In this document: piece by piece, positions 58,910-64,000 of the stretch
How the letters are laid out: each line of letters begins with the position of its first letter
Position numbering within the stretch: position 1 is the first letter of the stretch
Assembly (NCBI GenBank): GCA_003149345.1
Contig: QFWI01000011.1
Location: 434,001 to 498,000, forward strand
Length of the DNA: 64,000 nt
Reading direction: 5' to 3'
Source of the DNA: Vampirovibrio chlorellavorus
Lineage (GTDB): Bacteria > Cyanobacteriota > Vampirovibrionia > Vampirovibrionales > Vampirovibrionaceae
Notes under the pieces: generated by a model
Told to the model about the DNA's origin: nothing
The model's database searches: none
Seen by the model: only the letters and a program-made list of their open reading frames with translations
Translations under genes and position numbers: made by a program

Positions 58910-61201
58910 ATGTTGCGCTCTTTGATGGCTATGCTGGTGACCGGCGTTTTGGTTGTTTTTGGCTACTTTTTCGTGGTGACCCAGGAACTGCCCTCGGTGG
59001 AAAAAGTCCTGCGAGATGGGATTAATCCAACGCAGTGGACGCAGGTATTTGCCGCTGACGGCACACCGATTATGTCCTTTGGCAAGTTTCGGCATACCAA
59101 TGTGAGATTAAAAAACGTTTCGCCCTACTTTATTGACGCCCTGATCGCCACGGAGGATCGCCGGTTTTATGAGCATAACGGGGTGGATCCGCTGGCTGTT
59201 TTGCGAGCCGTGGTTCGCGATATCACCCACCAAAAGCTGCGGGAAGGCGGCAGTACCATTACCCAGCAATTGGCCCGAAATGTATTTTTGAGTAACGAGC
59301 GCTCCTTTAGCCGTAAAATGCGGGAGGCCGCCCTGGCCCTGGAGTTGGAAAAAAAGCTGACCAAGCAGCAAATACTGGAGTTGTATGTCAACAACACTTA
59401 TTTTGGCGAAGGCGCTTATGGCATTCAGGCGGCCAGTGAAATTTATTTTGGGAAAAAACCTGCCACATTAACGGTACCGGAAGCGGCCATGTTGGCGGGG
59501 ATGCCTCAGGCGCCGTCTGGTTATAACCCGTTTCAAAATATGAAAGGGGCCAAAGCCCGTCGGGACGAGGTTTTGCATAACCTGCTGGAAGTGGGCAAAA
59601 TTTCTCAGGATCAATTTGAACGTTACAAAAATCAGCCCATTGTGTTGAACCAAAGCGGTCGGGGCCTGTCCTCTTCCGACCGGGCCCCCTTCTTTAACCG
59701 CTACGTCATGACCCAGGTCATGCGTTACTTCAACCTGGACGAGCAGTCTTTCTGGCAAAGCGGCCTGAAGATATTTACCACGCTGGACTTACGGGCCCAA
59801 AATCTGGCGCAGGAAGCCGTTACCCGTCAGTCCGCTGTGTATGGCCGTACCGGTAAAAATCAGCAGGCGGCCCTGGTTTCCATTAACCCTCAGTCCGGGG
59901 CTATTTTGGCGTATGTGGGGGGCAAGAATTATCAGAATAGCCAGTTTGATCGGGTCAGTGACGCCGTGCGCTCCCCGGGTTCGCTGTTTAAAATTTTCAC
60001 GTACACCACGGCCATTGATCGTGGCTATGAGCCGACCCGGGTTTATCTGGACGAACCCATTAAAATTGGCGAATGGCAGCCCAAAAACTACGATAAGTCC
60101 TATCATGGCTATATGACCATTGCCAAAGCCCTGATTACTTCCAACAACATTGTGGCGGTCAAGGTCATTCATGAATTAGGGGCTGACGCGGTGGTGCGCA
60201 TGGCGGAGCAAATGGGCATTCATACCCCCATGGAGCCTTACTTAGGCCTGACCTTGGGGGGCTCCGGCGTCAAGCTGATGGAGATTACCTCCGCGTTTGG
60301 GGTGTTGGCCAACCAGGGGGTTCGGGTGGAGCCTTACGCCATCGATCGCATCGTGGATGACAGCGGACATGAGATTTACCGGGAACATCCGGTGAAAACC
60401 AATGTGCTGAACCGCACGACTGTGGATACCTTGGTCAAGATGATGCAGGCGGTGGTGACCCGTGGAACCGGTAAGGCCGGGAGCATTGGCCGCCCGGTGG
60501 CCGGTAAAACCGGAACCAGCGATGATTACCGGGACGCCTGGTTTGTGGCCTTTACGCCGGATGTGGTCACCGGGGTTTGGGTGGGCAACGACAACAATAC
60601 CACCATGCCGGGCATGACAGGGGGCTCTTTGCCAGCCACTATCTGGCGGTCCTTTATGCAGCCTTACACAGCTGCCCGCCCTGCCAAAGACTTTGACTTG
60701 GCCTACAGCAAGGCATTGGATGACGCTGATTTTGTGACTTATGACATCAAGAATCTCACCACCAACGAGGCAAGTAAGAGTTTGGCCACCGGGGAAATGA
60801 AGGACGGTGAAATCCAACAGGATCCGGTACTGGAGCCGGTTGCGGATCCCAATGCCGCAGCAGGCGTTGAAGGCGCTCCTTCCGGGGAGTCGGCTGGCGG
60901 TGGAGATGTGAGCAATACCGCACGCCCTCCGCTGGATCCTGTCATGGCACCAGAAAATACAGGGCGTCCACTGGTTCCGGTGGTTCCTTCCGAGCCCCCG
61001 GCGCCTGTTCAGCAGCAACCTTTGCCGGGTTATGGCAGCGCGCCCCCGTCACCCAATTCCAAGGTGGGCTATGGGGTAATTCCACTAGACCGGGGACGGC
61101 GAGGACGCTACGACTCACCGGCTACGTCGGCTCAAAGTTACGGCGCTTCCCCGGTTCCTGCTAGCGACCCTGCGGTGGATGGTGGGCGACTTCGCTACTA
61201 A
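58910..61201 (+). CDS. class A penicillin-binding protein 1A
   Basis: A 763-residue bifunctional peptidoglycan synthase. A membrane anchor (MAMLVTGVLVVFGYFFVV) is followed by the GT51 domain with ATEDRRFYEHNGVDP (catalytic Glu), GGSTITQQLARNVFL and ELYVNNTYFGEGAYGIQAAS. The transpeptidase domain has Ser358 in GSLFK, SNN, and K533TGT. From ~615 onward a Pro/Gly/Ala-rich tail extends ~150 residues, probably disordered in the periplasm. ATG 58910 has AAGGAA ten bases upstream. Its stop overlaps the convergent metallopeptidase gene by four bases. Confidence 0.95.
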   Translation: MLRSLMAMLVTGVLVVFGYFFVVTQELPSVEKVLRDGINPTQWTQVFAADGTPIMSFGKFRHTNVRLKNVSPYFIDALIATEDRRFYEHNGVDPLAVLRAVVRDITHQKLREGGSTITQQLARNVFLSNERSFSRKMREAALALELEKKLTKQQILELYVNNTYFGEGAYGIQAASEIYFGKKPATLTVPEAAMLAGMPQAPSGYNPFQNMKGAKARRDEVLHNLLEVGKISQDQFERYKNQPIVLNQSGRGLSSSDRAPFFNRYVMTQVMRYFNLDEQSFWQSGLKIFTTLDLRAQNLAQEAVTRQSAVYGRTGKNQQAALVSINPQSGAILAYVGGKNYQNSQFDRVSDAVRSPGSLFKIFTYTTAIDRGYEPTRVYLDEPIKIGEWQPKNYDKSYHGYMTIAKALITSNNIVAVKVIHELGADAVVRMAEQMGIHTPMEPYLGLTLGGSGVKLMEITSAFGVLANQGVRVEPYAIDRIVDDSGHEIYREHPVKTNVLNRTTVDTLVKMMQAVVTRGTGKAGSIGRPVAGKTGTSDDYRDAWFVAFTPDVVTGVWVGNDNNTTMPGMTGGSLPATIWRSFMQPYTAARPAKDFDLAYSKALDDADFVTYDIKNLTTNEASKSLATGEMKDGEIQQDPVLEPVADPNAAAGVEGAPSGESAGGGDVSNTARPPLDPVMAPENTGRPLVPVVPSEPPAPVQQQPLPGYGSAPPSPNSKVGYGVIPLDRGRRGRYDSPATSAQSYGASPVPASDPAVDGGRLRY

Positions 61202-61974
61202 ATCCCCGCGCTGAGCCCCAGGCTGGCCAGGCTATTTCTGATGGCGTTGACTCCGGTAAGGCCCGGATAGTTGGCAATTTTTCTTGAGAAGATTGAATTC
61301 GCGTCACCAGGTATTGCCTGACCGGTGATGCGGTTGGCGATCCGATAGCCGATGACATCGGCGATGCCTTCCTCAGTTTGTGAATTGCCATCTCCCGGCG
61401 TGGCGGCATGAACCAATTCGTGGATTAAGGTCTTTGTGAATTCAGGCGCGTTGGGACTAATGATAATTTTCTTTTGATCGGGTAAGGTGACGCCATTGAT
61501 TCGTTGCCCTGGCCTTACCCCAGAACCGGCTGCAGGACCGGGGTCACCAACCTCAATGGTGTATCCGTTGGCTTGTGCCGCCGCCAATAACCTGGCTCCT
61601 TCCGGGTCGCTGGCTAGAGCGCTGAGATCACGGCTCAGGCGGGGATCCGCAGAGGCGTTCATGGCTTGGGGATTAGCGCCACCAACAGCGCTGCCAGGGA
61701 GGGTGGCGGAGGCTGTAGTAGGCTGTGCAGCGGTAGTAGAGGCCCCTGCTGCGCCTCTAGGTAACATGGATGCCAACGCCTTGCAGACTTCAAAAAGAGC
61801 GCAGATAAGACCAGCAGTGGGATCAAGCTGGGGGGCACTCAAATCGATTTGTGGAGACTGTGGCTGGCTGGCCAGCTGTTGTGGTAGCAGCGGTGTTGGC
61901 AATAACGGATTGAATGGCTGCATTAGTTGGGCTGGTTGCGGGATATACCCGTAAGAAGATAGTGAACCGATCAT
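61198..61974 (-). CDS. putative zinc metallopeptidase (HExxH) with disordered N-terminus
   Basis: A 258-residue protein. Residues 183-189 read LIHELVH, the HExxH zinc-binding and catalytic motif, and 11-12 residues after it an EEGIAD segment supplies a possible third ligand Glu (201/202), as in gluzincin-like peptidases. The preceding strand DQKKIIISPN and the following helix DVIGYRIANRITGQ fit that fold. Residues 1-~110 are Pro/Gln/Ala/Leu-rich (YIPQPAQLMQPFNPLLPTPL) with no signal peptide, apart from one short hydrophobic stretch (GLICALFEVCKALASML). The target is unknown. The layout, a disordered N-terminal region in front of a small enzyme domain, is like that of the two PL7 proteins at 3213-5290. 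ATG 61974 is the start. Confidence 0.72.
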   Translation of the reverse strand: MIGSLSSYGYIPQPAQLMQPFNPLLPTPLLPQQLASQPQSPQIDLSAPQLDPTAGLICALFEVCKALASMLPRGAAGASTTAAQPTTASATLPGSAVGGANPQAMNASADPRLSRDLSALASDPEGARLLAAAQANGYTIEVGDPGPAAGSGVRPGQRINGVTLPDQKKIIISPNAPEFTKTLIHELVHAATPGDGNSQTEEGIADVIGYRIANRITGQAIPGDANSIFSRKIANYPGLTGVNAIRNSLASLGLSAGI

Positions 61975-62312
61975 GCGCTTTCCTCAAATCTAACACTCAA
62001 ACAGGGAAGTACTTGGGCTCATTGGTGAACACAAGTGGTGAATGCCAGCAGACTGCGTCTGGCTTTTGATGTTGAATATGTTTTTTAATTTGCGCTTTTT
62101 AAAAATTAGTTTTGTATAAAAATAAAAACAGCCAAAAGGTGCAAATTGTTTCCAGTGGCAGGAAATGTTACATCCGTTGACAGGAAACTGGATCGCTTTA
62201 AAGACGCACCCCAGGCAAAGGTTCCGAACCCCTTTAGTGACGGTTTGGGAGAACGCCAAGTGCAGGATTCAAGGGCTATGCTTCCGGTGGTGGATCGTCC
62301 CTTTGCTGGATC
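61975..62312. other. intergenic region upstream of the metallopeptidase
   Basis: About 340 bases, A/T-rich in the middle (62070-62130). On the plus strand TATAAA at 62115-62120 and AAGGTG at 62136-62141 precede a TTG-started open frame of 65 codons (62146-62343), listed separately as doubtful. No hairpin of note. Confidence 0.4.
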
Positions 62313-62343
62313 TCAAGCCTTCAAGGGTAAGGCCAGTTGTTGA
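62146..62343 (+). CDS. doubtful small open frame, 65 codons
   Basis: The product (FPVAGNVTSVDRKLDRFKDA...) is protein-like in composition and has AAGGTG four bases before its TTG start and a TATAAA further upstream. It overlaps the end of the convergent RNase HII gene by 31 bases. No family is recognised, there is no ATG or GTG start, and it could be chance. Confidence 0.2.
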   Translation: MFPVAGNVTSVDRKLDRFKDAPQAKVPNPFSDGLGERQVQDSRAMLPVVDRPFAGSQAFKGKASC

Positions 62344-63059
62344 TGCACCTTTTTGAAATTTTTGCGATGAAGCGGGGTGACCCCCAGTGTTTCTATGCCC
62401 TGTAAGTGGAGTGGCGTCGGGTAGCCCATATTGACCTCCCAACCATAGCCGGGGTATTGCTGGGCTAAACGTTGAATGCTCAGATCCCGGTGGTGCTTGG
62501 CTATGACAGACGCCGCGGCAATGGCCGCCGATGACCCGTCTCCTTTGACAATGGCGGCCTGAATTTCGGCGGGCAAATCTGGAATGGTGGCCCGACCGTC
62601 CATGACCACCAACAAATCTTGGTTCCCCTCAATCGATAGGTTTGCTTTCGAGCAAAGTTGCTCCAAGGCCCGGTATAAGGATAATAAGGAGGCATAATGA
62701 ATGTTCAGCGCCTGAATTTCCGCAAGGCTGGCCTCACCAATCCCCGTCCAGCAAAAACTGTGGATTCCCTCTGAGAGTTCGGCCCGCAGCGAGGGCGTCA
62801 ACTTCTTGGAATCATTGAGCCAATGCAGCAGCTTTTTTTGGCTAGGCGTTAACTTGGGAGGCAGGCAGACGGCGCCCCCCACTACGCTACTAATCAGGCT
62901 GCCCCGGCCCACTTCATCCAGACCTATCAGATGACATCCCGGGGAGCGCTGCTTTAAAAGCGCCTGATCAAATTTCAGTAGCCGACTCAGTTGGCTCTGG
63001 CGCTTGCCGGGCGGACTCTGCTTCGCTGCGTTCTCGCTCTTTTTGGGTGGGCTGGGCAT
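62313..63059 (-). CDS. rnhB: ribonuclease HII
   Basis: RNase HII removes ribonucleotides from DNA. Motifs: LIGLDEVGRGSLISSVVGGAV (catalytic Asp-Glu), LNDSKKLTPSLRAEL, VVMDGRATI (Asp) and IVKGDGSSAAIAAASVIAKHHRD (Asp). About 248 residues. Two ATG starts (63089, 63059) lie inside the end of rbgA; I chose the shorter, which still overlaps by 92 bases. The N-terminal ~30 residues are basic and not conserved. RbgA and RnhB are neighbours in many genomes (ylqF-rnhB). Confidence 0.93.
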   Translation of the reverse strand: MPSPPKKSENAAKQSPPGKRQSQLSRLLKFDQALLKQRSPGCHLIGLDEVGRGSLISSVVGGAVCLPPKLTPSQKKLLHWLNDSKKLTPSLRAELSEGIHSFCWTGIGEASLAEIQALNIHYASLLSLYRALEQLCSKANLSIEGNQDLLVVMDGRATIPDLPAEIQAAIVKGDGSSAAIAAASVIAKHHRDLSIQRLAQQYPGYGWEVNMGYPTPLHLQGIETLGVTPLHRKNFKKVHQQLALPLKA

Positions 63060-63909
63060 GTTCCAGGGTGATCCTTCCCAGACGGGCATGACGAAACTCG
63101 GTGAGCAGGGCTTGTGCCGTGCGCAGTAAGTCCGGCTGATCCCCGCTCAGTTTATAATGCCGGGCCAACGCCATATTTTCAAGGGACAGTGCTTCCGCGT
63201 CGTCCAGTTTGAAGTAACGAGATAATTGCCCGGGGTAGAGCCGGTCGATGATTTCAATTAAAAAGCGGGCGATCTCCTCTTCATCAAAGGCGGCATCGCC
63301 AATGGAGCTGACGGTGGCCAACAAGGCTCCGGCTTCATCCGAATCCAGTTGGGGCGGAATAACTCCCGGAGAATCCATGAGTTCAACCTCGGGGTGAATG
63401 CGTACCCATTGGGTGTCTCGGGTGACCCCTGCCCGGTGCCCGGTTTTGGTTTTTTTCTGGCCCACAATGCTGTTGATGAGGGTAGATTTGCCGACGTTGG
63501 GCATGCCCGCCACCAACACCCGAACGGGACGACGCTTGCGCCCCTTGGCCATTAGCTTTTGCATGGCCGCTTCTCCCAGGGCCAGTACATGCTGGATCAG
63601 TTGGGCTTTGGCCTGCCCCCCTTTGGCATCATAGAGCATGACCCGTCGGTTTTCTCCGGTCAGGGCTTTTTGCCAGCGTTTATTTTGTACCGGATCCGCC
63701 AAATCACTTTTGTTCAGAATAATAAGCGTGGGCTTATTGCGGATGGTGGCTTCCAGCCGATGGTTGACAGAGGCCACCGGCAAGCGGGCGTCCAGCACCT
63801 CCACCACCACGTCCACCAGTTTTAAAAGCTCGCTGAGCTTGCGTTCGTATTTGGCGATATGGCCAGGGTACCACTGAATTTTTGGAGTAATAATGTCCGA
63901 CTGTTGCAT
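62968..63909 (-). CDS. rbgA: ribosome biogenesis GTPase RbgA/YlqF
   Basis: A circularly permuted GTPase that helps assemble the large ribosomal subunit. The order of motifs is permuted as expected: WYPGHIAKYERKLSELLKLV, G4 ILNKSDLAD, G1 GMPNVGKSTLINSI, the switch TGHRAGVTRDTQW, and G3 DSPGVI, followed by the helical C-terminal domain. ATG 63909 has GGAG ten bases upstream; a TTG-started extension to 63960 is unlikely. The C-terminal ~25 residues are Glu/Arg/Pro-rich. The start of rnhB is embedded in its 3' end. Confidence 0.93.
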   Translation of the reverse strand: MQQSDIITPKIQWYPGHIAKYERKLSELLKLVDVVVEVLDARLPVASVNHRLEATIRNKPTLIILNKSDLADPVQNKRWQKALTGENRRVMLYDAKGGQAKAQLIQHVLALGEAAMQKLMAKGRKRRPVRVLVAGMPNVGKSTLINSIVGQKKTKTGHRAGVTRDTQWVRIHPEVELMDSPGVIPPQLDSDEAGALLATVSSIGDAAFDEEEIARFLIEIIDRLYPGQLSRYFKLDDAEALSLENMALARHYKLSGDQPDLLRTAQALLTEFRHARLGRITLEHAQPTQKERERSEAESARQAPEPTESATEI

Positions 63910-63944
63910 GGGTGAGGGGCTCCGGTGAGGTGGGGCTGGAAACA

Positions 63945-63974
63945 AAAGAACGAAGAGCAAACTCTTCGTTCTTT
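63945..63974. terminator. perfect 13-base inverted repeat at the window edge
   Basis: AAAGAACGAAGAG (63945-63957) and CTCTTCGTTCTTT (63962-63974) pair perfectly around a four-base loop. On the minus strand it is followed by TGTTT, so it may end a transcript entering from beyond the window, just before rbgA. Confidence 0.55.
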
Positions 63975-64000
63975 GTGGAATAAAGTGGTGTGAGTCCCTT

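Overview
The window (about 52% GC by eye, densely coded on both strands) is a piece of chromosome from a Gram-negative bacterium. I see no insertion sequence, prophage, CRISPR array or integrated element. LPS-type genes (heptose-7-phosphate kinase, family 9 glycosyltransferase, O-antigen-ligase-like protein) point to an outer membrane. Several genes look cyanobacterial in type without any photosynthesis gene: an IctB-like ligase beside a DUF4330 protein, an NblS/Hik33-type histidine kinase, and a GyrA whose C-terminal box resembles the cyanobacterial form. With the type IV pilus genes and a set of candidate secreted enzymes, this suggests a non-photosynthetic relative of cyanobacteria (Vampirovibrionia/'Melainabacteria'; a Vampirovibrio-like predator of algae is possible). 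That placement is inference from remembered family features, not a computed result.

Layout. 1-3.0 kb: end of murD, then ftsW and murG, followed by tRNA-Gln. 3.2-7.4 kb: two tandem PL7 alginate-lyase-like genes, an intergenic region with a candidate structured RNA, and a large helical-repeat protein of unknown function. 7.4-17.4 kb: SNF2 helicase with SWIM finger, NagB, methyltransferase, RmlC, small multidrug/guanidinium exporter, EEP-fold nuclease/phosphatase, DeoC, alpha/beta hydrolase. 17.6-21.8 kb: FtsL/DivIC-like protein, a PilM-PilN fusion, PilO, and a formyltransferase. 22-28.3 kb: GyrA, SRPBCC protein, U32 (TrhP-like) protein, YqeG-like HAD phosphatase, AnmK. 28.3-33.3 kb: two AI-2E-family permeases, then divergently PilT and a Xer recombinase. 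33.9-38.8 kb: unknown Tyr/Pro-rich protein, DnaX, histidine kinase. 39.2-43.8 kb: CHASE2-GGDEF protein and a MidA-like methyltransferase fused to TPR. 43.8-46.8 kb: MoxR-DUF58-VWA operon. 47.6-54.3 kb: a long minus-strand run, purM-purN-TPR lipoprotein-heptose kinase-DUF4330-ictB-like-GT9, preceded by a small membrane protein and tRNA-His. 55-64 kb: nucleotidyltransferase, DedA-like protein, PfkA, a small unknown protein, FluC/CrcB, PBP1A, a zinc metallopeptidase, RNase HII and RbgA.

How the genes fit together. Most are housekeeping: cell wall synthesis (murD, ftsW, murG, anmK, nagB, PBP1A, ftsL-like), replication and repair (gyrA, dnaX, xer, rnhB), purines and surface polysaccharide. The type IV pilus genes (pilMN, pilO, pilT) would give twitching and attachment. 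The accessory layer is a scattered set of enzymes with disordered Ser/Pro/Gln/Ala-rich N-termini and no Sec signal peptide: two alginate-lyase-like proteins, a HExxH metallopeptidase, an EEP nuclease with a basic C-terminal motif, and several proteins of unknown fold. I propose these as candidate exported effectors; this is a hypothesis.

Sequence-level points of most interest are an exact A-AAA-AAG slippery heptamer followed by a hairpin in dnaX, a four-hairpin RNA candidate ending in an intrinsic terminator at 5586-5714, the PilM-PilN fusion, and two promoters whose -10 box abuts the start codon.
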